A DNA stretch of 64,000 nt from Neiella marina (GTDB taxonomy: Bacteria > Pseudomonadota > Gammaproteobacteria > Enterobacterales > Neiellaceae), in assembly GCF_002165625.1 (NCBI RefSeq), contig NZ_NGNS01000006.1:124001-188000 (forward strand), given 5' to 3'. The stretch's first letter is position 1, and every line of letters begins with the position of its first letter. The notes beneath the pieces were generated by a model, which was not told where the DNA came from, ran no database searches, and saw only the letters and a program-made list of their open reading frames with translations. A program made the position numbers and the translations under genes. Below are positions 50,996 to 61,740 of this stretch, one piece after another.

Positions 50996-51463
50996 ATGTC
51001 AAAATCAAAACGCCAACCCGTGGCATTCAATCAGATTGTCCAGAATAATCGCTCTGGATTAGCGAATATTGCCCGCCGCAGCCAAGCTTTGCAAAACTTA
51101 CAGCAACAGTTTGCCAAGGTGATCGATGACGACCTTCAAGCCCATTGCCGGGTGACCAGTTATCAGCAGGGAGTACTCTCGCTGACCGTCGACTCACCGG
51201 TTTGGCAATGGCGTCTCAATATGAACAAAGCTGCCATATTGGCTAAACTGCGACAATCTGGATTCACCGCTTTAACCACGGTGGAATCTCAAGTTAAGCC
51301 AACTACCACGTTGACGCAACAGCAGGGCTCAGGCTTCGAGGTCGACCGGAAGATCTCCCACCAAACCGCCAGTGACCTTCGTCAACTCGCAGAATCAACC
51401 CCTGAACCACTTAAATCTCAATTACTTAAGTTGGCAGGGCATGAAAAAACAAAACCAGCGTAA
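50996..51463 (+). CDS. dciA: DUF721 protein, DciA-type replicative helicase loader
   Basis: DciA is the ancestral factor that loads the DnaB helicase in bacteria lacking phage-derived DnaC. The DUF721 KH-like domain is at residues about 15-100 (LQNLQQQFAKVIDDDLQAHC, VLSLTVDSPVWQWRLN). The C-terminal tail is basic and flexible. Length 155. Presence here suggests DciA-type helicase loading; absence of DnaC elsewhere cannot be checked. Its stop codon lies in the loop of the terminator shared with lpxC. Confidence 0.85.
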   Translation: MSKSKRQPVAFNQIVQNNRSGLANIARRSQALQNLQQQFAKVIDDDLQAHCRVTSYQQGVLSLTVDSPVWQWRLNMNKAAILAKLRQSGFTALTTVESQVKPTTTLTQQQGSGFEVDRKISHQTASDLRQLAESTPEPLKSQLLKLAGHEKTKPA

Positions 51464-51484
51464 GCGCTGGTTTTGTGGTTTTAT
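51446..51484. terminator. Bidirectional terminator overlapping the dciA 3' end
   Basis: CAAAACCAGCG (51450-51460) and CGCTGGTTTTG (51465-51475) form a perfect 11-bp stem with a four-base loop. The loop contains the dciA stop codon TAA. T-rich tracts flank it on both sides, so it can stop both dciA and lpxC transcripts. Confidence 0.88.
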
Positions 51485-51497
51485 TTGCAAGTTGTCA

Positions 51498-52406
51498 CTA
51501 TGCCAAACTCGGCACCTGATAGCTGATAGGAGCTTCCTGGTCGTCGAAGCTGACGATCTCCCACGCTTCTGGCTGAGCCAGCATCGCACGAGCCAACATA
51601 TTGTTGAGCGCATGGCCTGACTTGTATGCCTTAACTTCACCAACAATACCAAGACCAGCCATGTACAAATCACCGATGGCATCGAGGATTTTGTGTTTCA
51701 CAAACTCATCGTTGTAACGCAGGCCATCAGTATTCAAAATCTTGAACTCATCCAACACAATGGCATTGTCCAAACTACCGCCGAGAGCCAGGTTATTCGC
51801 TTGCAAGTATTCAATATCGCGCATGAAGCCGAAGGTTCTGGCGCGAGAGATCTCTTGCACAAAGCTGCAAGCCGATAAATCCAACACTTTACGCTGGGTG
51901 TCAGCTTCAATCGCAGGGTGATTAAAATCGATCGCAAAATCGATGCGGAAACCGTTATAGGGTGAGAGTTCGGCCCACTTATCACCATCTTCGACACGAA
52001 TTGCCTGCTTAATGCGGATGAATCGCTTGGCGGCTTGCTGCTCTTCGACACCGGCTTGCTGTAACAAATAAACGAACGGCAAAGCACTACCATCCATAAT
52101 GGGAATTTCTTCGGCGTCCACTTCAACGAAGACGTTATCAATGCCCATTCCGGCCAATGCAGCCATCAGATGCTCTACTGTTGACAGGCGAACACCATCA
52201 TCTGTTACTAATGCCGTGCACAATGTTGTTTCTCGGACTAGCTCAGCACTGGCTGGAATATCAACTACCGGATCAAGATCTGTACGGCGAAATACAATAC
52301 CAGTATTCACCGGCGCAGGACGCAAAACCAGTTGCACTTTGTTGCCAGAATGCAGACCAATCCCTGTCGCTTCAATCGCTTGCTTAAGCGTGCGCTGTCT
52401 CATCAT
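51498..52406 (-). CDS. lpxC: UDP-3-O-acyl-N-acetylglucosamine deacetylase LpxC
   Basis: Zinc deacetylase catalysing the committed step of lipid A synthesis. Family motifs: [18 protein letters not shown] at the N-terminus, [17 protein letters not shown] with a zinc-binding His, [16 protein letters not shown], and [14 protein letters not shown] with zinc ligands, then YKSGHALNN. The frame continues to a TTG four codons upstream, but the ATG at 52406 fits the family (302 residues). It has its own promoter downstream of ftsZ. Confidence 0.97.
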   Translation of the reverse strand: MMRQRTLKQAIEATGIGLHSGNKVQLVLRPAPVNTGIVFRRTDLDPVVDIPASAELVRETTLCTALVTDDGVRLSTVEHLMAALAGMGIDNVFVEVDAEEIPIMDGSALPFVYLLQQAGVEEQQAAKRFIRIKQAIRVEDGDKWAELSPYNGFRIDFAIDFNHPAIEADTQRKVLDLSACSFVQEISRARTFGFMRDIEYLQANNLALGGSLDNAIVLDEFKILNTDGLRYNDEFVKHKILDAIGDLYMAGLGIVGEVKAYKSGHALNNMLARAMLAQPEAWEIVSFDDQEAPISYQVPSLA

Positions 52407-52442
52407 ATAGCTTGCCAATTATCCAAATTTATCCGAAAAATG

Positions 52443-52511
52443 TGCGTTGGGTCGCGATTGTACCAGAGAGAACTCCGGAACACAAAAAGCGACCAAAAAT
52501 CAACCAACGCA
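52443..52511 (-). terminator. ftsZ terminator-like structure enclosing the lpxC promoter
   Basis: On the minus strand, TGCGTTGG (from 52504-52511) and GGTCGC (52489-52494) can both pair with GCGACCCAACGCA (52443-52455), leaving a short bulge. The far arm is followed by CATTTTTC. This gives an 8-bp plus 6-bp stem ending in a T-run, with about 33 bases in the loop. The lpxC promoter lies in that loop. Confidence 0.5.
52457..52485 (-). promoter_or_regulatory. Promoter of lpxC
   Basis: TTGTGT (52480-52485) and TACAAT (52457-52462) on the minus strand are 17 bases apart. A TG one base before the -10 hexamer makes an extended -10. The predicted start of transcription falls within the right arm of the inverted repeat at 52443-52455. 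Confidence 0.6.
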
Positions 52512-52516
52512 CTCCG

Positions 52517-53668
52517 TTAGTCTGCTTGCTTCCGCAAAAATGCTGGAATGTCCAAGATGTCGTTATCGCTTTCAGGCAATTCGACTTGAACCGGCTGTTG
52601 GCTACCAACGGCCACTTTGCCAGGCGATTGCGGCGCAGTAACCGGCGCTCTCATCGTTGGCACTTCAGGGCGCTCTAGGGAAGATTCAACCAGAGTGATA
52701 TCTGGTTTACGCTCAGCACCAATACCGGTAGCAACAACTGTTACACGCAGCTCATCACTCATTTCAGGGTCAATCACGGCACCGACAACAACCGTTGCGT
52801 TGTCCGACGCAAACGCTTTGATTGAGTTACCCACGGTATCGAATTCTTCGATAGTGATATCCAGACCCGCAGTAATATTGACCAAAATGCCGCGAGCACC
52901 AGCTAAATCAACATCTTCTAGCAGTGGTGAAGCAATTGCTAATTCAGCTGCTTCTTGAGCTCGGTCGGCTCCGGAAGCAACACCGGTTCCCATCATCGCC
53001 GTGCCCATTTCAGACATCACAGTTTTAACGTCGGCAAAGTCAACGTTGATCAGACCGGGACGAGTAATCAGTTCAGCAATACCCTGAACTGCCCCATAAA
53101 GCACATTGTTAGCTGCTTTGAACGCATCCAGTAGAGATGTGCCAGGGCCCAATACCTTCATCAGCTTTTCGTTTGGAATGGTGATGAGTGAATCGACGTG
53201 TTTCGCCAGCTCATCAATTCCTTGGCCAGCGAAATTCATCCGCTTATTGCCTTCGAACGGGAATGGTTTAGTCACCACAGCAACCGTCAAAATGCCTAAC
53301 TCTCGAGCAATCTCAGCAACAACCGGCGCCGCACCGGTACCTGTACCGCCGCCCATGCCACCGGCGATGAAGATCATATCAGCACCTTCCAATGCTTGTT
53401 GAATGGCTTCGCGATCTTCCATTGCCGACTGACGCCCCACTTCAGGATTGGCACCAGCGCCCAAGCCTTTGGTGATGTTGGCGCCAAGCTGAATCTTGTT
53501 GCCAGCACTCGATTTACGCAGTGCCTGCGCATCAGTATTGGCAGCTAAGAATTCAACACCTTCGATGCTATTTTGCACCATGTGTTCGATGGCGTTGCCG
53601 CCACCGCCGCCAACACCAATTACCTTAATGACAGCCTCGTCAGTATGGCTTTCCATAATTTCAAACAT
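52517..53668 (-). CDS. ftsZ: Cell division GTPase FtsZ
   Basis: Tubulin homologue that forms the cytokinetic Z-ring. The tubulin signature [10 protein letters not shown] lies at about residues 104-113, the T7 loop ([11 protein letters not shown]) near 207, and the conserved C-terminal peptide [10 protein letters not shown], which binds FtsA, ZipA and ZapD, closes the protein. Length 383. It follows ftsA by 37 bases. Confidence 0.98.
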   Translation of the reverse strand: MFEIMESHTDEAVIKVIGVGGGGGNAIEHMVQNSIEGVEFLAANTDAQALRKSSAGNKIQLGANITKGLGAGANPEVGRQSAMEDREAIQQALEGADMIFIAGGMGGGTGTGAAPVVAEIARELGILTVAVVTKPFPFEGNKRMNFAGQGIDELAKHVDSLITIPNEKLMKVLGPGTSLLDAFKAANNVLYGAVQGIAELITRPGLINVDFADVKTVMSEMGTAMMGTGVASGADRAQEAAELAIASPLLEDVDLAGARGILVNITAGLDITIEEFDTVGNSIKAFASDNATVVVGAVIDPEMSDELRVTVVATGIGAERKPDITLVESSLERPEVPTMRAPVTAPQSPGKVAVGSQQPVQVELPESDNDILDIPAFLRKQAD

Positions 53669-53705
53669 GACAGATTCTCCGTCGAATTTTCAGTCTCACC
53701 CTATA

Positions 53706-54941
53706 TTAAAACTCGCCTTTGAACCACCCCAGAATGGTGGACCAAAGGGAAGCAACCTTTTCTGTGCCAGTGCGCTCTCGCGTGTTGCCCAATACATCGT
53801 CCATACCATAATGCAGCAGGCCTACTGCGTTGGCATAACTTGGGTCACTGACATAGTCGTACAAGCCCTTAACTTCTTGCGGCTGTCCCAGCCGTACTGG
53901 CATCTGGAAAATATCTTCGGCCAACTCAATAGCCCCTTCAATTTTCGCTGTTCCGCCAGTGAGAACCACGCCAGCAGCAATTTGATCTGCCAAGCCTGAT
54001 CCTTTCAGTTCTTCATGAATTAGTTCGAACAGTTCGTGATACCTTGGCTCGACCACTTCAGCCAAGGTGTGACGAGACATAGTTCTCGCTTGTCGGCCGC
54101 CAACACTTGCTACTTCAATAGTGTCTTGCATGTTGACGAGCTGACGTTGAGCGCAGGCATACTGCACTTTGATTTCTTCCGCGTGATTCAATGGCGTGCG
54201 AAAGATCTTAGCGATATCACTGGTGACTTGATTACCAGCCACCGGGATCACTGCGGTATGGCGAATTGCGCCATTGGCATAGACCACCATATCAATGGTA
54301 CCGCCGCCCATATCGACCACGCAGACACCAAGCTCTTTCTCGTCCTCGGTCAACGCCGCATCGCTGGCCGCCAAGGCGGAGAAAATCAGCGATTCTACCC
54401 GCAAATCACATCGCTCAACCACTTTTTCTATATTGCGCGCCATATCATTGGCACAAGTGATCAAGTGGACCTTGGCTTCCATGCGCATACCATTCATGCC
54501 AATCGGACTTTTAATATCCTCCTGACAATCGATAGAAAACTCTTGCGGCAACACATGCAACAAACGGCGCTCGTCTGAAATTGGAATCGACTTGGCGGTA
54601 TGAATGACGTTATCAACGTCTTCTTGCGTCACTTCCTCACCATTGATCGACACCATGCCGTTCTCGTTTTGGCATTTAATATGGCGACCGCTGATCCCCA
54701 AATAGACTGAAGCAATTTGGCAGTCCGCCATTAACTCAGCTTCTTGTACCGCTCTTTGAACACAGCGCACGATGGAGTCCAGATCGTTAACGCCGCCTTT
54801 ATCCATACCCCTTGAGGCATGATTACCAACGCCAACAATGCTGAGTTCGCCGTTCGCTAAAATCTCACCAACCAAGGCACAGACTTTGGATGTACCAATG
54901 TCCAATCCAACGATGAGTTTGCGCTCGTTACTCTTTGCCAT
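53706..54941 (-). CDS. ftsA: Cell division protein FtsA
   Basis: Actin-like ATPase that tethers FtsZ to the membrane and recruits later division proteins. The phosphate-binding motifs IVGLDIGTSKVCALVG and VVDMGGGTIDM are present, and the C-terminal amphipathic helix (VASLWSTILGWFKGEF) acts as the membrane anchor. Length 411. Its start overlaps the ftsQ end by 14 bases. Confidence 0.97.
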   Translation of the reverse strand: MAKSNERKLIVGLDIGTSKVCALVGEILANGELSIVGVGNHASRGMDKGGVNDLDSIVRCVQRAVQEAELMADCQIASVYLGISGRHIKCQNENGMVSINGEEVTQEDVDNVIHTAKSIPISDERRLLHVLPQEFSIDCQEDIKSPIGMNGMRMEAKVHLITCANDMARNIEKVVERCDLRVESLIFSALAASDAALTEDEKELGVCVVDMGGGTIDMVVYANGAIRHTAVIPVAGNQVTSDIAKIFRTPLNHAEEIKVQYACAQRQLVNMQDTIEVASVGGRQARTMSRHTLAEVVEPRYHELFELIHEELKGSGLADQIAAGVVLTGGTAKIEGAIELAEDIFQMPVRLGQPQEVKGLYDYVSDPSYANAVGLLHYGMDDVLGNTRERTGTEKVASLWSTILGWFKGEF

Positions 54942-55704
54942 CTTGCTCTGCTAACCCTTTTTCAGATTCATCCGGCCACTTCACAGCAGCGCCGGTGTCA
55001 TACCGCAAATCTACGTATTGCGGCGTACTTCGTTGCGCTTCCAACAGCGTTGGGTACAACGCCAAAAACCGTTCAAAACGCGTCAATGTCTGTTCTCGCC
55101 CGAGCCTCAGCTCAATGCCATTTGCCAACCATAATGTCCAAGCTTGGCGTGACGTCACCTGCATCCGCACCACTTGCAAATCTGCAACCTTGGTCGCTGC
55201 TCTAGTTGCCGCTAGCATCGAGATGGTATCGCCAACCAAATCATCGGTTGCTTCCACCATTGGCAACTCAGCCACCACCGAAGTGTCTGGCACAGTAAAC
55301 AAGTCTCCCTGATCACTGACTAAACGACTCTCGGTCCAGCGCATCACCGGCTCAAACTCAGTGACATGAACACTCAGCTGATCGGGCCATTCTTTTCGTA
55401 CCGCTGCCTTGTATACCCATGGCAACGCAACCATTTGCTGTTGCACCCAATCGACGTCCAATTGGGTCAGACTTGGCAACGGTCCTTGTGCCAACAATTT
55501 CTCAGTGACCATTTGATCGCTGACAAACTGGCGATCGCCATGAAGTCGCAGGTGCTGTACCGGCAACGCCGCTCGATCGCTCCATACATGAGCTGCGCCG
55601 TAGGCCAAATACAAGCCACCAACCAGTGTGACCAAAAAAAATGCCACACCAAACCAAAACTCCCATTCAGGAAGACGCTGAGCTTGCGATGCTCCAACAG
55701 TCAC
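54928..55704 (-). CDS. ftsQ: Cell division protein FtsQ
   Basis: Bitopic membrane protein of the FtsQLB divisome subcomplex. A short cytoplasmic N-terminus is followed by a transmembrane segment (WFGVAFFLVTLVGGLYLAYG, about 17-36), a POTRA domain (about 45-118) and the FtsQ beta domain. The start codon is GTG with GGAG seven bases upstream. Length 258. It follows ddlB by 13 bases and overlaps ftsA by 14. Confidence 0.93.
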   Translation of the reverse strand: MTVGASQAQRLPEWEFWFGVAFFLVTLVGGLYLAYGAAHVWSDRAALPVQHLRLHGDRQFVSDQMVTEKLLAQGPLPSLTQLDVDWVQQQMVALPWVYKAAVRKEWPDQLSVHVTEFEPVMRWTESRLVSDQGDLFTVPDTSVVAELPMVEATDDLVGDTISMLAATRAATKVADLQVVRMQVTSRQAWTLWLANGIELRLGREQTLTRFERFLALYPTLLEAQRSTPQYVDLRYDTGAAVKWPDESEKGLAEQDGKE

Positions 55705-55717
55705 CCTGATGCTCCGC

Positions 55718-56653
55718 TTAGACTTTGGCTTGAGCCAAAATCCGTACCACCAATTCGGAGAAACTTAATCCTTTTGCTTTTGCCGCCATCGGCACCAAAC
55801 TCTTCTCAGTCATGCCGGGCACTGTGTTAACTTCCAGCAAATGCCATTGGCCATGATCATCACGCATTGCATCAACCCGTCCCCAACCTTCAGCACTAAC
55901 CGCATCAAATGCCTCTTTGGCATAGACCTGAAGTGCTTTTTCATCGGCCTCGGACAAACCACAAGGGCAAAAATACTCGGTGCTCTGCGACTGATATTTG
56001 GCATCGTAATCATAAAACTCGTGTGGCGTTCGCATCTGCACCACAGGCAGAGCTTCATCGCCCAAAATCGCCACAGTGAACTCATCACCTTCGATCCAGC
56101 GTTCGACCAACACTTGCGGATCGTATTTCAATGCATCAGCTACAGCGGCAGTTAGCTGAGCAGCGGTTGTCGCTTTAGCCATACCGATACTGGAACCTTC
56201 GCAAGCTGGCTTGACAATAACCGCACCAGACAACGCTGCCAGCACATCAGCAGCTTCAGCTTCATCAAGCGGTTCGGCGATAATTCGATAGCCAGCAGTC
56301 GGCAAGTCCATACTCTGCCAAATCTGCTTGGTGCGAATTTTGTCCATCGCTAAAGCCGACCCCAGTACTCGACTGCCGGTATACGGAATACCAAGCCACT
56401 CCAACGCGCCTTGCATCACACCGTCTTCACCACCACGGCCATGCAATGCAATAAATACCCGATCAAAGCCTTGCGTTTTCAATTCAGCCAACGGTGTCTC
56501 CGCCGGGTCAAAACAATGAGCATCAACCCCTTCATTGACTAATGCCTGATGCACCGCTGTACCGGACTTTAGTGACACAGGCCGCTCCGCAGAGCACCCG
56601 CCCAGCAACACTGCCACTTTGCCAAACTCGGCCACATTGACATCATGCGCCAT
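55718..56653 (-). CDS. ddlB: D-alanine--D-alanine ligase
   Basis: ATP-grasp enzyme making D-Ala-D-Ala for peptidoglycan. Motifs: [19 protein letters not shown], the ATP-grasp loop [11 protein letters not shown], and the metal-binding [13 protein letters not shown]. The frame opens at a GTG two codons upstream, but GGAGG is eight bases before the ATG at 56653, the better start (311 residues). It overlaps the murC stop by 11 bases. Confidence 0.95.
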   Translation of the reverse strand: MAHDVNVAEFGKVAVLLGGCSAERPVSLKSGTAVHQALVNEGVDAHCFDPAETPLAELKTQGFDRVFIALHGRGGEDGVMQGALEWLGIPYTGSRVLGSALAMDKIRTKQIWQSMDLPTAGYRIIAEPLDEAEAADVLAALSGAVIVKPACEGSSIGMAKATTAAQLTAAVADALKYDPQVLVERWIEGDEFTVAILGDEALPVVQMRTPHEFYDYDAKYQSQSTEYFCPCGLSEADEKALQVYAKEAFDAVSAEGWGRVDAMRDDHGQWHLLEVNTVPGMTEKSLVPMAAKAKGLSFSELVVRILAQAKV

Positions 56654-58112
56654 GTTCACATCCTCCGGCGCTCGCCTTCATGGTTTCAATATTCAGTTGA
56701 TAATCGGCCAATCGTTTGGCCAGAGCGCCAACACTGCCTGCGCCTTGAGTCAGCACTAAGTCGCCATCATCAAGCACATCCGCCAGTACCGAAGGCAATT
56801 CTTCTGGGCCACTGACATACACCGGGTCGATCTTGCCGCGTTGCCGAATGGTTCGGCACAATGAGCGGCTATCAGCCCCAGCAATACTCTCTTCGCCAGC
56901 GGAATAAACTTCCAGCAACAACAAGGTATCGGCTTGTGACAGAACATCGACAAAGTCTTCGTATAAATCTCTGGTTCGGGTATAGCGGTGAGGCTGATAC
57001 ACCAAGACCAAACGTTTTTCTGGCCATGCCTGACGCACGGCAGTTAATGTTGCGGCCACTTCGGTTGGGTGATGACCATAATCATCAACCAACAGCGCGT
57101 TGCCTGCGCCAGTGTTAAACTCGCCATACTGTTGCAAGCGGCGGCCAATGCCTTCGAATTTTTGTAACGCCACCAACAAATGTTGATCGGCGACTCCTTC
57201 ATCGGTCGCTACGGCAATCGCCGCCAATGCATTCAAGGCGTTATGCTGGCCGGCCATATTCAGCGTTACTGCCAACGGCTGGTGATTCGGCCGGTGGACA
57301 ACGAATTCGCTGCTGGCACCCGACTGGCGGTAATCAGTGGCTCGGACGTCGGCATCGTCTGAAAATCCATAGGTGATGACTTGACGGCCTCCTTCCTCAG
57401 CCAACTCACGGACCACAGGGCAATCAATGCACATCACCACCAAACCATAAAAAGGCAGATTGTGGATAAATTCGCGGAACGTCGCTTTGAGCTGTTCAAA
57501 GTCGCCGCCATAGGTGTCCATGTGATCCGCTTCGATATTGGTGATCACCGAAATCATTGGCTGCAAGTGCAAGAACGAGGCATCGCTCTCATCGGCTTCA
57601 GCCACTAAGTAACGACTTTTCCCTAAGCGAGCATTGGTGCCAGCACTATTGAGCAAACCACCAATCACAAAGGTCGGATCCAATCCGGCTTCAGCCAAAA
57701 TACTGGCGGTCAAACTGGTTGTGGTGGTTTTGCCGTGGGTGCCCGCGATGGCAATACCGTGGCGGAATCGCATCAGCTCGGCCAACATTTCGGCCCGGCG
57801 TACCACTGGAATACGATTGGCTTGCGCCTCGGCAATCTCTGGGTTAGTCGGGTCGATAGCGGTAGAAACCACCACCACACTTGCACCTTCGATATTCGAC
57901 GCGGCATGGCCAATAAAGACAGTCACTCCCAGACCACGAAGGCGAGAGACCATAGCATTTTCGGCAATGTCGCTGCCGGTTACTTGATAGCCTTCACCAG
58001 CCAACACTTCAGCAATACCGCCCATGCCGGCACCACCGATGCCGACAAAGTGGATTCGCTCAACCCGGCGCATTTCCGGAATTCGCATTGCGGTATTTGG
58101 CTCTAAATTCAC
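56643..58112 (-). CDS. murC: UDP-N-acetylmuramate--L-alanine ligase
   Basis: Adds L-Ala to UDP-MurNAc, the first peptide step of peptidoglycan synthesis. The N-terminal motif [18 protein letters not shown] binds UDP; the P-loop [10 protein letters not shown] is at about residue 124; the Mur-ligase C-terminal domain shows [15 protein letters not shown] placed the start at a GTG with AGAGGA five bases upstream, two bases after the murG stop (489 residues). An ATG nine codons earlier is possible but lies inside murG. Confidence 0.96.
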   Translation of the reverse strand: MNLEPNTAMRIPEMRRVERIHFVGIGGAGMGGIAEVLAGEGYQVTGSDIAENAMVSRLRGLGVTVFIGHAASNIEGASVVVVSTAIDPTNPEIAEAQANRIPVVRRAEMLAELMRFRHGIAIAGTHGKTTTTSLTASILAEAGLDPTFVIGGLLNSAGTNARLGKSRYLVAEADESDASFLHLQPMISVITNIEADHMDTYGGDFEQLKATFREFIHNLPFYGLVVMCIDCPVVRELAEEGGRQVITYGFSDDADVRATDYRQSGASSEFVVHRPNHQPLAVTLNMAGQHNALNALAAIAVATDEGVADQHLLVALQKFEGIGRRLQQYGEFNTGAGNALLVDDYGHHPTEVAATLTAVRQAWPEKRLVLVYQPHRYTRTRDLYEDFVDVLSQADTLLLLEVYSAGEESIAGADSRSLCRTIRQRGKIDPVYVSGPEELPSVLADVLDDGDLVLTQGAGSVGALAKRLADYQLNIETMKASAGGCEHGA

Positions 58113-58114
58113 TG

Positions 58115-59188
58115 TTATCCTCTTACTACTCGTTGGCATAACGACGCCATGCGTTCTGCCGCATCTTGCTTGGCAACATCGCGGCCAGCATTGGCCATAT
58201 CCAGCAACCGCTGGGGCTGCTTCGCCAGTTGTTCAATTTGTTGTGCCAGCACCGCAGGTGAAAGCTCACTCTGCGGCATCAGGATGCCTGCGCCTGCTTG
58301 CACCAATACTTGGGCATTTTTAGTTTGATGGTCATCAACTGCATGAGGCAGAGGAACCAAAATAGACGCACGACCAATTGCCGCCAGTTCCGACACGGTT
58401 AGCGCACCAGCGCGACATACTACCAAATCACACCACTGATAGGCTTCATCAATGTTGTGAATAAAGTCATCGGCATGGTAAGGCTCGATACCAAAGTGCT
58501 GATAGCTATTCTTAATGGTTTCACCATTGCCCTTGCCTGCTTGGTGCCATACCTCGATCTGACATTCTTTAATCAGTAATGCCAACGCCTCTGGCACCAC
58601 ATCATTGAGCACCTTGGCGCCAAGGCTGCCACCTACGACTAACAGGCGCAGCGGCCGTTGCTTGGCCAGTTCGGGCAGCGACAAAGCCATTAAACTAGCG
58701 CGTACCGGGTTGCCAACCACTTCGCCGCTATCAAAAGCGCCAGCAAAGGCCATGAGTACCTGATCAGCAAATTTTGCAACATAGCGGTTCGTTAGGCCTG
58801 CCACCGCATTTTGCTCGTGTAGTACCACAGGAATACCGGCGAGCTTGGCGGCCAATGCACCTGGGCCACTGGCATACCCTCCCATACCAATGACCACTTG
58901 GGGTTGGAGTTTCTTCAGCACAGTACGGGCTTGCATCACAGCCTTTAGTATCTTAAACGGCGCCGTCAGCTTGCGCAGCAAGCCATTGCCCCGCACGCCT
59001 TTGATATCAATGAAGTGGATCCGGTAACCATAGCGCGGCACTAAATCTGCTTCCATCCGCTCAGCAGTGCCAAGCCATTCAATGTGCCAGCCGCGTTGAG
59101 CCAGCTGTTCGGCAACAGCTAACCCTGGGAATACATGGCCACCGGTCCCGCCTGCCATGATCAACGCGCGTTGGTTGGGCATCGTCAT
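58115..59188 (-). CDS. murG: Undecaprenyldiphospho-muramoylpentapeptide beta-N-acetylglucosaminyltransferase
   Basis: Transfers GlcNAc to lipid I to make lipid II on the inner face of the membrane. The [17 protein letters not shown] motif starts the N-terminal Rossmann domain; the C-terminal domain has [19 protein letters not shown] and [15 protein letters not shown]. Length 357. The ATG overlaps the ftsW stop by four bases. Confidence 0.97.
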   Translation of the reverse strand: MTMPNQRALIMAGGTGGHVFPGLAVAEQLAQRGWHIEWLGTAERMEADLVPRYGYRIHFIDIKGVRGNGLLRKLTAPFKILKAVMQARTVLKKLQPQVVIGMGGYASGPGALAAKLAGIPVVLHEQNAVAGLTNRYVAKFADQVLMAFAGAFDSGEVVGNPVRASLMALSLPELAKQRPLRLLVVGGSLGAKVLNDVVPEALALLIKECQIEVWHQAGKGNGETIKNSYQHFGIEPYHADDFIHNIDEAYQWCDLVVCRAGALTVSELAAIGRASILVPLPHAVDDHQTKNAQVLVQAGAGILMPQSELSPAVLAQQIEQLAKQPQRLLDMANAGRDVAKQDAAERMASLCQRVVRG

Positions 59189-60402
59189 TTGCTACGCCCT
59201 CCAACAGCTTGCACATTGGCCATTCGCATTTCATGGTCAATACGGATCAATACCGCAATGGCGATACTCAAAATCACCATCGAGCTGCCGCCGTAACTGA
59301 CCAACGGCAGCGTCAAACCTTTGGTAGGCAATAACCCTGCGCTGGCACCAATATTGACTACGCCTTGGAAGCACAACCAGATACCAATACCGCTGGCCAG
59401 GAAGCCTTCAAAATAACGTTCGTTGTTGAGCGCTTCGCGACCAATAAGTAAGCCGCGGAATACAATCACAGATAGCAGTAGCACAACACCGACGACACCG
59501 ATAAAGCCAAGTTCTTCGGCCAATATGGCGATAACAAAATCAGTGTGCGCTTCGGGCAGATAGGACAATTTTTGAATGCTGTTGCCGAGCCCTTCACCCG
59601 TCCAACTGCCACGCCCAAACGCCATCAAGGATTGGGTCAGCTGATAGCCACTGCCAAATGGATCGGCCCACGGATCCCAGAAACTGGTGACCCGGCGCAA
59701 TCGGTAAGGTGAAAACATGATCAGCAACACCACTGCACCAACACCAGTCATCACCAATGCGGCAAATTGCCACAACTTAGCACCCGCCAAGAACAGCATG
59801 CCCATGGTTGTCACTAACATCACCACCACAGTGCCAAGGTCAGGTTGCATAATGAGCAAACAAGCGAGAAAGAAAAACACCACCAAGGGCTTGAGGAATC
59901 CTTTGACGTTTTCCCTCACTTCATCGTGGCGCCGAACCAAATAACCTGCGAGATACGAGAAGAAAAACAACTTGGCTAGTTCAGCCACTTGGATGTTAAT
60001 TGGCCCCAACGCTAACCATCGAGTACTGCCGTTAACCTTTTTACCAATAATCAGCACCGCAACCAGTAATACAAATGCGATTAACAGCAGCAACGAGTTG
60101 CCTTGCTGCCAGCGATACATGGGGACGTGCAAGATAGCACCAGCAACGGCCAAGGCAATGCACAAGAACACCGCATGACGAATCGCAAAATGATATGGGT
60201 TGCCGAAGATTTTCTGTGCCTCGGGGATTGATGCAGACATCACCATAACGAGGCCAGTGGCCATTAGCGCAAGGGCACAAGTAATCAGAGTGCCATCATA
60301 TAAAGATGGTGCTGCTGGACGACCTTCGGTGCGCGCCAATAACAATTGCGTCCACGCCGGCCATGTCCAGTTACTGCGCCATTGGCTCAGAGTTGCCATC
60401 AT
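59185..60402 (-). CDS. ftsW: SEDS peptidoglycan polymerase FtsW
   Basis: Polytopic glycosyltransferase that polymerises septal peptidoglycan from lipid II with FtsI. Multiple transmembrane segments and SEDS motifs are visible: [29 protein letters not shown], the [15 protein letters not shown] stretch with conserved acidic residues, and a C-terminal SYGGSSM. Length 405. Overlaps murD and murG by four bases each, typical of a coupled operon. Confidence 0.97.
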   Translation of the reverse strand: MMATLSQWRSNWTWPAWTQLLLARTEGRPAAPSLYDGTLITCALALMATGLVMVMSASIPEAQKIFGNPYHFAIRHAVFLCIALAVAGAILHVPMYRWQQGNSLLLLIAFVLLVAVLIIGKKVNGSTRWLALGPINIQVAELAKLFFFSYLAGYLVRRHDEVRENVKGFLKPLVVFFFLACLLIMQPDLGTVVVMLVTTMGMLFLAGAKLWQFAALVMTGVGAVVLLIMFSPYRLRRVTSFWDPWADPFGSGYQLTQSLMAFGRGSWTGEGLGNSIQKLSYLPEAHTDFVIAILAEELGFIGVVGVVLLLSVIVFRGLLIGREALNNERYFEGFLASGIGIWLCFQGVVNIGASAGLLPTKGLTLPLVSYGGSSMVILSIAIAVLIRIDHEMRMANVQAVGGRSK

Positions 60403-61727
60403 TGCGACACCTCTCTAGCCAGTTGAGCAAACTGTTCTCCGCGAACCATGTAGTTAGGGAACTGATCGATGCTGGCACATGCTGGTGATAACAGCACGAG
60501 GTCGCCATAGCAGCTAATGTCATTGGCTAGTCGAACCGCTTCTTCCAAGTCATTGACCAGTCGCGCCTGACGTCGTTTGTTGGCCAGCTTCACCGCATCT
60601 TTGCCAAAGCAGATTAATTCATCGACCTGCTGGTTCAACACCTTGCACAAACTGCAGAAGTCGGAGCCCTTACCGTCGCCTCCAGCCAACAAGATCAATT
60701 TACCTTGATAACTTCCCGCCAGCCCTTGCAAGGCAGCAAGTGTGGCACCTTCATTTGTCGCTTTTGAGTCGTTGACCCACACCACACCATGTTGATCATA
60801 AACCGTTTGACAACGATGAGGCAGACCACCAAACGACTTAAGTACAGCTAAACAAGGCGTTAGGTCATCAACAAATTCAGTGACACAGGCCAATGCAGCC
60901 AACGCATTGGCTTGATTATGGGAACCCAGCATGGCCATGTCTTCAGCGTGCATGATGGCACGTCGACCAAAGTGCAATTGATTGCCTTGCAACGACCATT
61001 GCTGCTCATCAGAGCCACTATCTAAGCCGAAGCTGACTTGTTGCTGAGTTGGCGTCGCCGGCTTTGTGTTGCGATCTTGACGATTCCAAACCGCCAACTT
61101 TGCGTCATCGTATATAAGGTTTTTCGTTGCTGCGTAATGCTCGAAACTGTCATAGCGATCAAGATGATCAGCGGTGACATTAAGGCAGCAAGCAACATCG
61201 GCACGCAGCGAATGCGTTGTTTCCAACTGGAAGCTCGATAACTCCATAACGAGCACTTGCGCATCACTGCCAATTTCATCCAAAACCGGCACACCGATAT
61301 TGCCGATAGCTGCCGCCTTAACTCCAGCGGCATTGAGCATCTGCGTCACTAACGTAGTGACCGTCGATTTACCGTTCGATCCTGTAATGGCAATCCGAGG
61401 ACGTGAATCTGCCCGGCAGAACAGTTCAACATCACCAATAATCTCTGTTCCTGATTGCGCTGCTTTTTCAATTGCAGGCGTCGCAATAGCGATACCCGGG
61501 CTCACAACCAGCACGTCGCAGCAACTGAGCAATTCATCATCGAATTCACCGAGATGAACAGTCAGTGAGACATCAAACTGAGTTATCAGCTGGCTCGCAT
61601 TCGTGGCCAGTGTGTCGCGACTATCAAACAGCACAGGCTGTTGACCTTGGGCCAACAGCCAGCGAAGTACCGAGCAACCTGTTTGCCCCATACCTACAAT
61701 GCCGATTTTGTCAGTCGCTAAATTCAA
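60399..61727 (-). CDS. murD: UDP-N-acetylmuramoylalanine--D-glutamate ligase
   Basis: Adds D-Glu to UDP-MurNAc-L-Ala. N-terminal [16 protein letters not shown], the ATP-binding [24 protein letters not shown], and [16 protein letters not shown] are all present in 442 residues. The start codon is TTG with GGGGA six bases upstream; no ATG fits the family N-terminus better. It lies 13 bases after mraY and overlaps ftsW by four. Confidence 0.96.
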   Translation of the reverse strand: MNLATDKIGIVGMGQTGCSVLRWLLAQGQQPVLFDSRDTLATNASQLITQFDVSLTVHLGEFDDELLSCCDVLVVSPGIAIATPAIEKAAQSGTEIIGDVELFCRADSRPRIAITGSNGKSTVTTLVTQMLNAAGVKAAAIGNIGVPVLDEIGSDAQVLVMELSSFQLETTHSLRADVACCLNVTADHLDRYDSFEHYAATKNLIYDDAKLAVWNRQDRNTKPATPTQQQVSFGLDSGSDEQQWSLQGNQLHFGRRAIMHAEDMAMLGSHNQANALAALACVTEFVDDLTPCLAVLKSFGGLPHRCQTVYDQHGVVWVNDSKATNEGATLAALQGLAGSYQGKLILLAGGDGKGSDFCSLCKVLNQQVDELICFGKDAVKLANKRRQARLVNDLEEAVRLANDISCYGDLVLLSPACASIDQFPNYMVRGEQFAQLAREVSQ

Positions 61728-61740
61728 TGTTTGTCCCCTG

